Shown here: piece after piece, positions 14,709 to 22,397 of the stretch
How the letters are laid out: each line of letters opens with the position of its first letter
How positions within the stretch are numbered: position 1 is the first letter of the stretch
NCBI RefSeq assembly: GCF_947305105.1
Contig: NZ_CAMZCS010000026.1
Span: 1 to 49,161 of the forward strand
Length of the DNA stretch: 49,161 bases
Reading direction: 5' to 3'
Source of the DNA: an uncultured Fibrobacter sp.
Lineage (GTDB): Bacteria; Fibrobacterota; Fibrobacteria; Fibrobacterales; Fibrobacteraceae
Program-made: the position numbers and the translations under genes
The notes under the pieces: generated by a model
The model's database searches: none
The model's input: the letters and a program-made list of their open reading frames with translations, nothing else
Told to the model about the DNA's origin: nothing

Positions 14709-17036
14709 TTAGTTTTTCACGCAGCGAAGCGAGAATCCACGGTCTTTCTGGTTGTAGCTGGACAGATAATAATCGAGATAATTATAACGATAATCAAGAT
14801 ACCAGTAAGCGGCTCGGATTTTACCCGTTTCTGTAGAACTCCAGAAATTCGCAAAGTAACCTGCATCGTCATAGATGAGGCGGCTATAATCAGCACTTGG
14901 ATCGGCATAAGAGCCATAATAAGCTCCCGTTGGAATCGCAGAGAATCCATAAGCATCCGAAGACCTGGTTGCCGTAGAGTACGAAGTCCACCCTTTCTGA
15001 GATTTTAACTGCCCCGAATGGTCGTTCGTATACCCGTCGTAGCCCTCCATCTTGGCAACATACCTCTTGAGTTGGAACCACTCGGAAGTATCTGGAACAT
15101 GCCATCCCTCAGGACAAATACCCCGGTGCGGAGTTTCAATCAACGCTTCCGCAAGTAAAGACTGATACGAGCTAGGTATATCCATAGCGGCAGTCCAAGA
15201 ATAGAGTCGACCACCGACTTCGCAGTTTTCTTTCTTGTTCTTGTAACACCAGCTGTTATCAACTAGGTTCACATTTTTTTCATCGTAAAAATTCAGATTT
15301 TCCGCCATCCAGGTTTGCAAACCGATTTCAACAGTCTTGTATGTTTTCCCGTCACGACCGTCCTTCAACGTTCCATAATGTGCATCCTGGCTCAGGTAAT
15401 CCCCTTTTTTATGGTCGTAAACGGCCATCTGGCGCCAATTGCCCGCGCCCCCATCACATATGTAATCAACCGAAGTTCCCGAGACTTTCGATCCATTCTT
15501 ATTACTCGTACAAGCGGCACCTAGGGAGGTTTCTATAGACGTCGGCAAACGCCATCTTTCATCATCGCAAACGTATGTCTTGCCTAAGTTATCACTATAA
15601 GCGTTGGTCATCTTTATCATGGAAGCATCGGAACCTGAATTGCACACGCCAAGTCCATAAATAGTTCCAACAAATATATGGATGTATTTTTCAAAATTCG
15701 GAACGGCTTTGTTCATGGCGGTCAGTTTCGAGCGCGTCGTAGCATAATTACGCGTCGTCTGCATCGCCCAGTCAGCTATGTTGACTTTCGCAGCAGAGTC
15801 ATTCCAGAGGCCGTCAGCCTCGAAATCCGCAGTCATGGAGGTCAATCGGCTGGAAAGATCCGCATCGTCTAGAGAGCCCTGCAAGAGAATCGATGCCGCA
15901 AGAAGTTTCGCGTCATCTTCGTAGCTACCGTAAATACTCAAATCTTCGAACGCATGGTTGTTGACTCCCCAACCGAATGCGGCGAGCACTTCCTTTTCGG
16001 CAGCCGATTTTGCCGCCGGGAAATTGCTATACGAACCGCTTTGCGTGAACAAATAAATGGCACGCTTGTGCGCCAAGTGGCCCAAGACATTAATGTTCGC
16101 CGAAGACCTCCCGCTCAAGTCGGCTAAAGATTTAATCGTAAGCTGCCCTGTAGACCTCTTAGCGGAGTTTTCGTTATAGAAATAACCATTCGCTTGGAAC
16201 AATGCATATTGATTTACAAGTGACACCTTTGGCGAAGTGTACGCACCCAAGTCACTGGACACTTCCCATTCAAAGGTCGTACCCGTCGGGTCCATGTCTT
16301 CGTCGAGTTCAATCAACCTGATTATCGAACCGCTGGTGTACGGTCCCTTTTCGGCGACTCCCGTAAAAGACTTTTTAGAAATGACGACGTTCTTCACCGT
16401 ATCTTTGGCATCCTTGACACTGGAACTCGATTCGGGAATGCTACTGGAACTTGACTTCTTGGAACTGCTACTGGATTTCGCCTCTGGCTTTGACGAAGAA
16501 GACGCTACCTTAGAAGAAGAAGATTTTTCTTCCGAAGCCGAGGAGGTTCCCTTGGAAGAAGACGATTTTTCTTCTGATGCTGAGGAGTTGCCCTTGGAAG
16601 AGGAAGATTTTTCCTCTGACGCAGAGGAGTCGCCTTTAGAAGAGGAAGATTTTTCCTCTGATGCAGAGGACTCGCCTTTAGAAGAGGAAGACGACTTTTT
16701 CTCCGATGCAGAGGACTTGCCTTTGGAGGAGGAAGATTTTTCCTCTGATGCAGAGGATTTTCCCTTGGAAGACGAAGACTTCTTTGTGACAGCACTTACA
16801 AGTTCTTCCCACGTGCCCTTCTTGCACAGATAATCAAGGCTGTCTTCTTCGACAAAAATGACATCACCTTCCCTGTCAGGAATACATTTTCCCAAATCGT
16901 AGATGGTTTCTACAGAGGAACCGTTCTCAGGGACGCCGCCCACCGTATCAGAAGCATCCGAAGTAGAATCTTCTCCGCAAGAGATCAAGAGAAATACCGT
17001 TGCAGCAGACAGCGTCAGCAAGGAAAATTTGTTCAT
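14709..17036 (-). CDS. FISUMP-domain lipoprotein with Ser/Lys/Glu repeat linker
   Basis: A 775-residue surface or periplasmic lipoprotein. The signal peptide ends in lipobox LLISC (Cys20). Residues 47-83 hold a small module (LGKCIPDREG... VEEDSLDYLCKKGTWEEL) that recurs in the other FISUMP protein of this window. Residues 87-171 are six repeats of about 14 residues, SSSSKGxSSASEEK, followed by more Ser-rich sequence to about 205. A middle domain of unknown type (about 215-450) contains VAEKGPYTSGSIIRL. The C-terminus (about 555-775) is a FISUMP domain: TYKTVEIGLQTWMAENLNF, GRLYSWTAAMDIP, GICPEGWHVPDTSEW, FSLRCVKN. The family is named from Fibrobacter succinogenes; its function is not established. 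ATG 17036 with MNKFSLL start. No neighbour suggests an operon. Confidence 0.92.
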   Translation of the reverse strand: MNKFSLLTLSAATVFLLISCGEDSTSDASDTVGGVPENGSSVETIYDLGKCIPDREGDVIFVEEDSLDYLCKKGTWEELVSAVTKKSSSSKGKSSASEEKSSSSKGKSSASEKKSSSSSKGESSASEEKSSSSKGDSSASEEKSSSSKGNSSASEEKSSSSKGTSSASEEKSSSSKVASSSSKPEAKSSSSSKKSSSSSIPESSSSVKDAKDTVKNVVISKKSFTGVAEKGPYTSGSIIRLIELDEDMDPTGTTFEWEVSSDLGAYTSPKVSLVNQYALFQANGYFYNENSAKRSTGQLTIKSLADLSGRSSANINVLGHLAHKRAIYLFTQSGSYSNFPAAKSAAEKEVLAAFGWGVNNHAFEDLSIYGSYEDDAKLLAASILLQGSLDDADLSSRLTSMTADFEADGLWNDSAAKVNIADWAMQTTRNYATTRSKLTAMNKAVPNFEKYIHIFVGTIYGLGVCNSGSDASMIKMTNAYSDNLGKTYVCDDERWRLPTSIETSLGAACTSNKNGSKVSGTSVDYICDGGAGNWRQMAVYDHKKGDYLSQDAHYGTLKDGRDGKTYKTVEIGLQTWMAENLNFYDEKNVNLVDNSWCYKNKKENCEVGGRLYSWTAAMDIPSSYQSLLAEALIETPHRGICPEGWHVPDTSEWFQLKRYVAKMEGYDGYTNDHSGQLKSQKGWTSYSTATRSSDAYGFSAIPTGAYYGSYADPSADYSRLIYDDAGYFANFWSSTETGKIRAAYWYLDYRYNYLDYYLSSYNQKDRGFSLRCVKN
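16524..16778 (-). repeat. In-frame 42-bp tandem repeats encoding SSSSKGxSSASEEK
   Basis: Six tandem copies of a 42-bp unit (one unit is 45 bp because of an extra Ser codon) inside the FISUMP lipoprotein gene. The unit keeps reading frame and alternates Ser-rich with charged blocks. One residue per unit changes in order K, K, E, D, N, T. This gives a flexible, charge-patterned linker and a site where copy number could vary between strains. Confidence 0.9.
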
Positions 17037-17459
17037 ATACCAGCCTTATGGTTATCTGATTTCACCATCAATCAAATAGCGTTTCTGCTATTGAGAATGC
17101 CCCTTAGAAAACCCACAAATGACCGTGGACTCTCCACACCCGACAATCCCGCTTGCAAATATATCTTTTTCTTTCGCCAAGTTCAAGACAAACTTATCTG
17201 CAGCAAAAAAACGTACAAAAAAACACAAAAAAAGTCAAAAAGGACCTTTGAGGTCGCTTCTACTCATAGAGCATAACTCAACTAAAGAACTAAAGTTCTT
17301 AGTTTCGTATAGCTTTGAGGAATGAGGTCGGCACTTCGTGCCTTTGAGGTGTGAGGTCGCGACCTTCGGTCGCTTTGAGGCGTGAGGGACAAGGAACTCA
17401 TGGCTCACTGCTCACGGCTCATTGCTCATCGCTGGGGCCTCGTGCCCCGAGCCTTTTCC
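17037..17459. other. Intergenic region with stem-loop mosaic (site B)
   Basis: This 423-bp gap separates ispF (downstream) from the FISUMP lipoprotein gene. Its right flank of the FISUMP gene (about 17037-17240) is AT-rich and contains a perfect 6-bp stem-loop at 17075-17092 (AATAGC/GCTATT) and A-runs; I cannot place a promoter with confidence. From 17245 it repeats the modules of site A in another order: the 86-bp repeat, then GGCAC/TTC/GTGCC at 17330-17342 and GCGACC/TTC/GGTCGC at 17359-17373, then heptads AACTCAT, GGCTCAC, TGCTCAC, GGCTCAT, TGCTCAT, CGCTGGG, GCCTCGT, GCCCCGA from 17395 to 17450, ending next to the ispF stop. Confidence 0.75.
17245..17330 (+). repeat. 86-bp direct repeat, copy 2 (partner 14505-14590)
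   Basis: Second copy of the segment at 14505-14590, same orientation, one mismatch (G at 17320). What follows differs in order: at site A the next module is the GCGACC stem-loop then the GGCAC one; here it is GGCAC then GCGACC. This shuffling of modules around a fixed repeat is visible directly in the sequence. Confidence 0.92.
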
Positions 17460-17945
17460 TTACAGACTTCTTACCATGGCGACGGCCTGGGAGGCGATGC
17501 CTTCGCCCCTGCCGGTAAAGCCGAGTTTTTCGGTCGTGGTACCCTTGATGCCGATTTGCTTCACGTCGAGGCCGAGCACACGAGCGATTTTCGCCTTCAT
17601 TTGTTCCTTGTGCGGGTTCACCTTCGGGCGTTCGCACATCACGATGCTGTCGATGTTCACGATTTCGTAGCCGGCTTTGCGGACTTCTTCGCCCACCTTG
17701 CGCAACAGTTCCAGGCTGTCGGCACCCTTGAACGCAGGGTCAGTATCTGGGAAGTACGTGCCAATGTCGCCGAGGCCGGCAGCCCCGAGCAAAGCGTCGC
17801 TAATCGCATGCAAAAGCACGTCGGCATCGCTGTGACCGAGCAGGCCCTTCTCGTACGGGATATCTACCCCGCCGATAATGCACTTGCGGCCCTCTACCAA
17901 CTTGTGAACGTCGAAACCGATTCCAGAACGATAAACCTTGTCCAT
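17460..17945 (-). CDS. ispF: 2-C-methyl-D-erythritol 2,4-cyclodiphosphate synthase
   Basis: A 161-residue cytoplasmic enzyme of the MEP isoprenoid pathway; it converts CDP-methylerythritol 2-phosphate to the 2,4-cyclodiphosphate with release of CMP. The metal-binding motif GIGFDVHKL (Asp12, His14), the IspF signature [21 protein letters not shown] and [19 protein letters not shown], and the substrate-binding [18 protein letters not shown] near the C-terminus are all present; length is normal (about 160). I chose the ATG at 17945 because AAAAGGAC lies just upstream and the family starts with this segment; the frame is open further upstream (to about 18008) without matching family sequence. It lies 84 bp downstream of a FISUMP lipoprotein gene and is not next to ispD here. 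Confidence 0.97.
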   Translation of the reverse strand: MDKVYRSGIGFDVHKLVEGRKCIIGGVDIPYEKGLLGHSDADVLLHAISDALLGAAGLGDIGTYFPDTDPAFKGADSLELLRKVGEEVRKAGYEIVNIDSIVMCERPKVNPHKEQMKAKIARVLGLDVKQIGIKGTTTEKLGFTGRGEGIASQAVAMVRSL

Positions 17946-18029
17946 AAAAAGTCCTTTTCTATACCTTTTAAAAATAAAAAAATAGGGGACTCCGATGGAG
18001 TCACCCATTACGCTACATTCGCCTCACTG

Positions 18030-19472
18030 TTAGTCCTTGAGACAACGAACAGAGAGAGCATTATTCTTGTTACTGTAGCCTCTGGCCCCGGAGCCTGGGA
18101 GCACTACGTAGGCTTGGAGGTCATCGTACTCAGTGGCACTCCACATATAGGCATGCACGCCTTTATCGTCAAAGTAACCATTGGGGGCCCTGATACCAGC
18201 AGGGAGCACAGAGAAGCCCACGCTGTCCGTACCGGCTTCTTCATATTCCCAACCTGTCTTCGACCTGAGGACACGTCCACACGTTGATATACCGCCCAAC
18301 TCAGTATACAAAATGCCCCATTCTGAATACGACGGAACGTGCCAACCGTCGGGACAGATTCCCTGCACGCGGCCCGTGTCAAGGTGGCAATCGTAACCAT
18401 AGCCGCACTCGTCCTCAGACTTGTCCACTACTGCCGCCCAAGTGTACAGGCGTCCGTACATAGCGCAATCGCCTTCCGTAGCTCCGCTGCCACCACCACA
18501 CCAACTGTTTTCCACTTTGTAGTTCAAGTTCTCCGCCATCCAGGTCTGTGAGCCGATGGTCACTACCCTGTAGAGTTGCTTGTCGCGAGAGTCAATCATC
18601 CAGCCGTCCATAAATCCCTTTCCGTCGGAACCATCCTTGCCGTTTGAAATCGTCCCAACGACATTGCCGCCGCAGGTAAGTTCAAAGCCGGAACTGTCGC
18701 TCAAAGCGGTCGCCGTGCAAGATGTTCCCGGATTCCCCTTCAGCGATTCAAGCCACGAAGCGACATCCGTAATGGTTGGATCTTCTTCCTTGGCAATTTC
18801 GTAGGCCGATTTGCCCTCTTTACCATCAGTTCCATTGTGAAGCACACCCGTAAAATCCTTGCCACAAGAAATCTGGATATCGCCATTTTCAAGAGTCTTG
18901 CCCGTGCAACTTTCCCCCTGCGAGTCAGTGACGCTTTCACCGTCGGAACCATTCGTTACCGTAACGACTTTACCATCACAGGTTAAATCATACCCGTTCT
19001 TTTCTTCATTTGCTTTCACCGTGCAATTTTCGCCCGATTTTCCTTGAACGCCCTGCGCTCCAGAATCGCCCTTGGCTCCATTCAATAGCACTCCGACCGA
19101 ATCACCACCGCACAGCACTTTGTAACCATTCTCAATAGGCGTTACTGTACATGACGCTCCATCCTTACCATCTTTTCCATTCTTACCATCGGTACCGTTT
19201 TTTCCATCCTTGCCGTCCAAGCCATTCTTCCCATCGGAGTTGTTCGCACTCAAATTAGTCCATTCACTAGCGCCACACAGATACGCCTTTGCGGAATCCT
19301 TCACATACACAAGTTCGCCTTCGTTTTCGGCGGTGCATTCGGCCAAGTTTTTGAACTTGTCGACAGAAGTCAGGCCCGTGGTTTCGGTAATGTTAGTCGT
19401 TTCATCGCCGCAAGCGCTAAGGAATGCGGCTGCTGTCAAAGCAAGAACCGACGACCATAATAATTTATTCAT
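18030..19472 (-). CDS. FISUMP-domain lipoprotein with collagen-like Gly repeats
   Basis: A 480-residue lipoprotein. Signal peptide with lipobox FLSAC (Cys21). Residues 40-75 repeat the small module of the other FISUMP protein (LAECTAENEG... VKDSAKAYLCGASEWTNL). Residues 79-108 are collagen-like Gly-x-x triplets rich in Asp and Lys (DGKNGLDGKDGKNGTDG). Then come several copies of a short module with a conserved pattern CTxxxxxNGxxxxCGGxxVG interrupted by Gly-rich stretches (GAKGDSGAQGVQGKSG). The C-terminal FISUMP domain (about 295-480) contains YRVVTIGSQTWMAENLNYK, GRLYTWAAVVDKS, GICPDGWHVPSYSEW and SVRCLKD. A good ribosome site (AAGGGG) precedes ATG 19472. Likely surface-exposed; function unknown. 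It is transcribed divergently from the flavodiiron protein across a 224-bp gap. Confidence 0.92.
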   Translation of the reverse strand: MNKLLWSSVLALTAAAFLSACGDETTNITETTGLTSVDKFKNLAECTAENEGELVYVKDSAKAYLCGASEWTNLSANNSDGKNGLDGKDGKNGTDGKNGKDGKDGASCTVTPIENGYKVLCGGDSVGVLLNGAKGDSGAQGVQGKSGENCTVKANEEKNGYDLTCDGKVVTVTNGSDGESVTDSQGESCTGKTLENGDIQISCGKDFTGVLHNGTDGKEGKSAYEIAKEEDPTITDVASWLESLKGNPGTSCTATALSDSSGFELTCGGNVVGTISNGKDGSDGKGFMDGWMIDSRDKQLYRVVTIGSQTWMAENLNYKVENSWCGGGSGATEGDCAMYGRLYTWAAVVDKSEDECGYGYDCHLDTGRVQGICPDGWHVPSYSEWGILYTELGGISTCGRVLRSKTGWEYEEAGTDSVGFSVLPAGIRAPNGYFDDKGVHAYMWSATEYDDLQAYVVLPGSGARGYSNKNNALSVRCLKD

Positions 19473-19696
19473 AATATGCCCCTTATTGATTTGTTCCCTT
19501 TATTCAGGGATTTTCTCTTCCAAATATAATTACATTGTGTAAAGATTTTCTCTCAATGTTGTACAAATTCATACATTCAGCCATCGCCTCTTTTTTGTTT
19601 TTGGAGAAAGGTTGAGTCATAAAGCCAAGCATTTTCTATTCCGTTCCCTTTTTTGCTCAAGCGAAATATTATCTTTTTCGAAAAAAAGGATTTGAT

Positions 19697-20854
19697 ATGA
19701 AAAACTTTAGCGACAGCATCAAGTACGTCGGCGTAGACGACAGCGACTTGGACATTTTCGAAGGGCAGTACGACCTCCCGAACGGGGTGACCTACAATTC
19801 CTACGTCATCATGGACGAGAAGGTCGCGGTGCTCGACACCGTGGATTCCCGCAAAGTGGACGACTGGATGGAAAACCTCAAGAAGCAGCTCGACGGCAAG
19901 GCGCCCGACTACCTGGTAGTCCACCACATCGAGCCCGACCATGCCGGCGGCATCCTGGCCTTCGTGAAGGCCTACCCCGATGCGACCATCGTCTCGTCGG
20001 CCAAGGCGTTCGCGATGCTCCCGCAATTCGCGCCGCTACCGCAAGCGCAAAAGACGCTTACCGTCAAGGAAGGCGACACGCTCGCACTCGGCAAGCACAC
20101 GCTCCAGTTCATCGGTGCGCCGATGGTGCATTGGCCCGAAGTCCTGTTCAGCTACGAGCAGTCCGAAAAGGTGCTGTTCTCCGCCGATGCGTTCGGCAAG
20201 TTCGGCGTGTACGATGCCGACCCGGACGACTGGGCTTGCGAAGCCCGCCGATACTACTTCAATATCGTGGGCAAGTACGGCAACCAGGTGCAGGCTGTGC
20301 TCAAGAAGGCCGCCGCGCTCGACATCAAGACGATTTGCCCGCTGCACGGTCCGGTACTCGCCGAAAATCTCGGCTACTATATCGACAAGTACAACACCTG
20401 GAGCAGCTACACTCCCGAAGACAAGGGTGTGCTTATCGCGTTTGGCACCATGCACGGGAACACGGCCAAGGCTGCCGAAGTCCTGAAGCAAAAGCTGACC
20501 GCCGCCGGAGTGGAAAAGGTCGTCGTTTCCGACCTCGTCCGCGACGACATGGCCGAAGTCATCGAAGACGCCTTCCGCTACGACCGCATGGTCATCATGG
20601 CCCCGACATACGACGCCGGGCTTTTCCCCGCGATGGAAGATTTCCTCAACCACCTCAAGGCAAAGAACTACTGCAACCGCAAAGTGGGCATTGTTGAAAA
20701 CGGCACGTGGGCACCCATGGCCGCAAAGAAGATGGCCGAAATCGCGTCGGCGTTCAAGAACGTGACGCTCACGGAAACTGTCGTAACAATCAAATCCGCG
20801 CTGAACGCGGATTCCGAAGCGGCTCTCGACAAGCTCGTCGCCGAACTGGCCTAA
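19697..20854 (+). CDS. Flavodiiron protein (FprA family A-type flavoprotein)
   Basis: A 385-residue cytoplasmic protein with two domains: an N-terminal metallo-beta-lactamase-like diiron domain (1-245) and a C-terminal flavodoxin domain (about 250-385). Diiron ligands are visible: His77, Glu79, Asp81 and His82 (HIEPDHAGG), His145 (APMVHWPE), Asp164 (SADAFGKFG) and the His of CPLHGPVL. The FMN-binding loop is IAFGTMHGNTAKAA. The family reduces oxygen to water and/or nitric oxide to nitrous oxide, protecting anaerobes from short oxygen or NO exposure. No C-terminal rubredoxin is fused, so an external electron donor is needed. AGGA lies upstream of ATG 19697. The gene is alone on the plus strand, followed by a strong bidirectional terminator shared with nuoN. 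Confidence 0.95.
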   Translation: MKNFSDSIKYVGVDDSDLDIFEGQYDLPNGVTYNSYVIMDEKVAVLDTVDSRKVDDWMENLKKQLDGKAPDYLVVHHIEPDHAGGILAFVKAYPDATIVSSAKAFAMLPQFAPLPQAQKTLTVKEGDTLALGKHTLQFIGAPMVHWPEVLFSYEQSEKVLFSADAFGKFGVYDADPDDWACEARRYYFNIVGKYGNQVQAVLKKAAALDIKTICPLHGPVLAENLGYYIDKYNTWSSYTPEDKGVLIAFGTMHGNTAKAAEVLKQKLTAAGVEKVVVSDLVRDDMAEVIEDAFRYDRMVIMAPTYDAGLFPAMEDFLNHLKAKNYCNRKVGIVENGTWAPMAAKKMAEIASAFKNVTLTETVVTIKSALNADSEAALDKLVAELA

Positions 20855-20875
20855 AAATTTCTAATCGCCATTAAC

Positions 20876-20907
20876 AAAAAATCCTCCGCCATCGCGGAGG
20901 ATTTTTT
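20876..20907. terminator. Bidirectional rho-independent terminator
   Basis: Perfect 9-bp stem ATCCTCCGC/GCGGAGGAT with a CATC loop (20881-20902), preceded by an A-run and followed by a T-run (20902-20907). It lies between the convergent flavodiiron gene and nuoN, and its A/T flanks let it work in both directions. Confidence 0.93.
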
Positions 20908-20924
20908 CAGTCAATGTTTACGGC

Positions 20925-22397
20925 TTACGCAATCAAAGCCAAGTTCGGGAAGATCCCGATGACAATCAAGGCAATCGCGGCGACCGTCACGCCAAAGCGG
21001 AGCAAGTAGGCGAACGGAGTGGAACCGCAGCAGCTCTTCTTGCATTCGCACTTGTTCTTGATCGGCATAAAGAGCACGAACGCGACACGCAGGTAGTACA
21101 CCGCAGCCACGAGGGACAGGCCAAAGCCCGCAATGGCGAGCCAGCCGAGTCCACCGGAGAAGGCTTCGGTGAACAGCGAGAACTTGGCCAAGAAACCGGC
21201 AACCGGCGGGAGGCCGGCAAGGCTTGCAAGGCAGACCGTCACACCGAGAGCGACATACGGACGCTTGCGTCCACTACCCTGGAGGTCTTCCAGATTCTCG
21301 TTACGGTCTTCGCGACCGGCCAAGTAGGCAATACCCGTCAGCGCACCGGCACTGGCCACGGCGTAAGTGATAAGGAAATAGAACATGGCGCCCATCTGCA
21401 CCGTGCCATCCTTGGCGTAGTTCGGGAGCAAAAGGCCAATGACGATGAAGCCTGCGTTCATCACAGCGGAGAACGCGAGGATACGGCGAATAGACTTTTG
21501 GGCAAGGCCGCTAAAGGCGCCGATAATCATGGAAAGCAGCGCAACGATGACCACCATGTAGAACAGTCCCTTGGACTGGCTTGCAATGGTGACCGGCTCG
21601 GCGAGGTTCCAGGCCGGAGCAGTTGCGGCGTTCGTAACGAGAATACCCAGCCATACAGAAGCGAGAGCGGCAAGAGCGCCCACCTTCACGACAGCGGCCA
21701 TGAAACCGGTCACGGCAACGGAAGCACCCGTATAAACATCGGCGACCCAGAAGTGTACCGGAGCGGCGCCCGCCTTGAACAGGAGGCCAATCACGGTCAA
21801 GAGCACGCCGATACCATAAAGCGCTTCACGGCCATCGAGGCAAGAGGCAAAGAAATGCGTCGTGCCGGTAGCGCCGTAAACCAGAGCCACACCGTAGAGG
21901 AATATGGCGCTGAAGATGGAGCCCGAGACGAAGTATTTGAACACGCCTTCGTTCGCATTCACGTCTTTGCGGCGGATACCGACCAGGGCGTAAATCGGGA
22001 AGCTCGCGAGTTCCATGCCGATAAACAGCGCAAGGAAATCAATCGCCTGCGTCATGAGGCATGCACCGCACGTTGCAAGCATCAGCAAAGCGTAGGCCTC
22101 GCCACCCTTGTACTTCTCGTGGCCAAGCGTCCACTGGAGGCCGGCAATCCCGAGGAAGGCGCAGAACATGACCGATGCGCCGAGAACCTTACGGACAGGG
22201 TCCATGGCGTACAAGTTGAACATCACGTCTGTCGTGCAAAGGTAGTAGGCGGCCATGCCGGCGATGACGAACAGCGACGCCACCCAGGGGAGAATCTTGT
22301 GCTTGTTCTCGTCCTTGATGAACGGTTCCGCGGCAAGCGAAACAAGGGCGCCAACGGCGACAATGACAATCGGCAATAAATTGATGTAATTACTCAT
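20925..22397 (-). CDS. nuoN: NADH-quinone oxidoreductase subunit N
   Basis: A 490-residue membrane subunit of complex I, one of the three antiporter-like proton-pumping subunits. About 14 TM helices; conserved features include the FIGMELASFPIYALVGI helix with its key Glu, the FKAGAAPVHFWVADVYTGAS loop with its Lys, and GLAQKSIRRILAFSAVMNAGF. The start is ATG 22397 (MSNYINLLPIVIV); the frame is open further upstream, but that would run deep into nuoM. It overlaps the nuoM stop by 8 bp. Odd: a Cys-rich loop KCECKKSCCG (Cys450, 452, 456, 457; codons at 21027-21050) before the last TM, which I do not know from other NuoN proteins. It is the last gene of the operon, followed by the terminator at 20876-20907. 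Confidence 0.95.
   Translation of the reverse strand: MSNYINLLPIVIVAVGALVSLAAEPFIKDENKHKILPWVASLFVIAGMAAYYLCTTDVMFNLYAMDPVRKVLGASVMFCAFLGIAGLQWTLGHEKYKGGEAYALLMLATCGACLMTQAIDFLALFIGMELASFPIYALVGIRRKDVNANEGVFKYFVSGSIFSAIFLYGVALVYGATGTTHFFASCLDGREALYGIGVLLTVIGLLFKAGAAPVHFWVADVYTGASVAVTGFMAAVVKVGALAALASVWLGILVTNAATAPAWNLAEPVTIASQSKGLFYMVVIVALLSMIIGAFSGLAQKSIRRILAFSAVMNAGFIVIGLLLPNYAKDGTVQMGAMFYFLITYAVASAGALTGIAYLAGREDRNENLEDLQGSGRKRPYVALGVTVCLASLAGLPPVAGFLAKFSLFTEAFSGGLGWLAIAGFGLSLVAAVYYLRVAFVLFMPIKNKCECKKSCCGSTPFAYLLRFGVTVAAIALIVIGIFPNLALIA

Noticed and set aside
14481-14709. CRISPR-like array
   Set aside because: Repeat words are 7 bp and spacing is not repeat-spacer; no cas genes in the window.
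19560-19696. TATTAT at 19667-19672 as a -10 box for the flavodiiron gene
   Set aside because: No acceptable -35 at 16-18 bp upstream; the match is too weak in AT-rich DNA.
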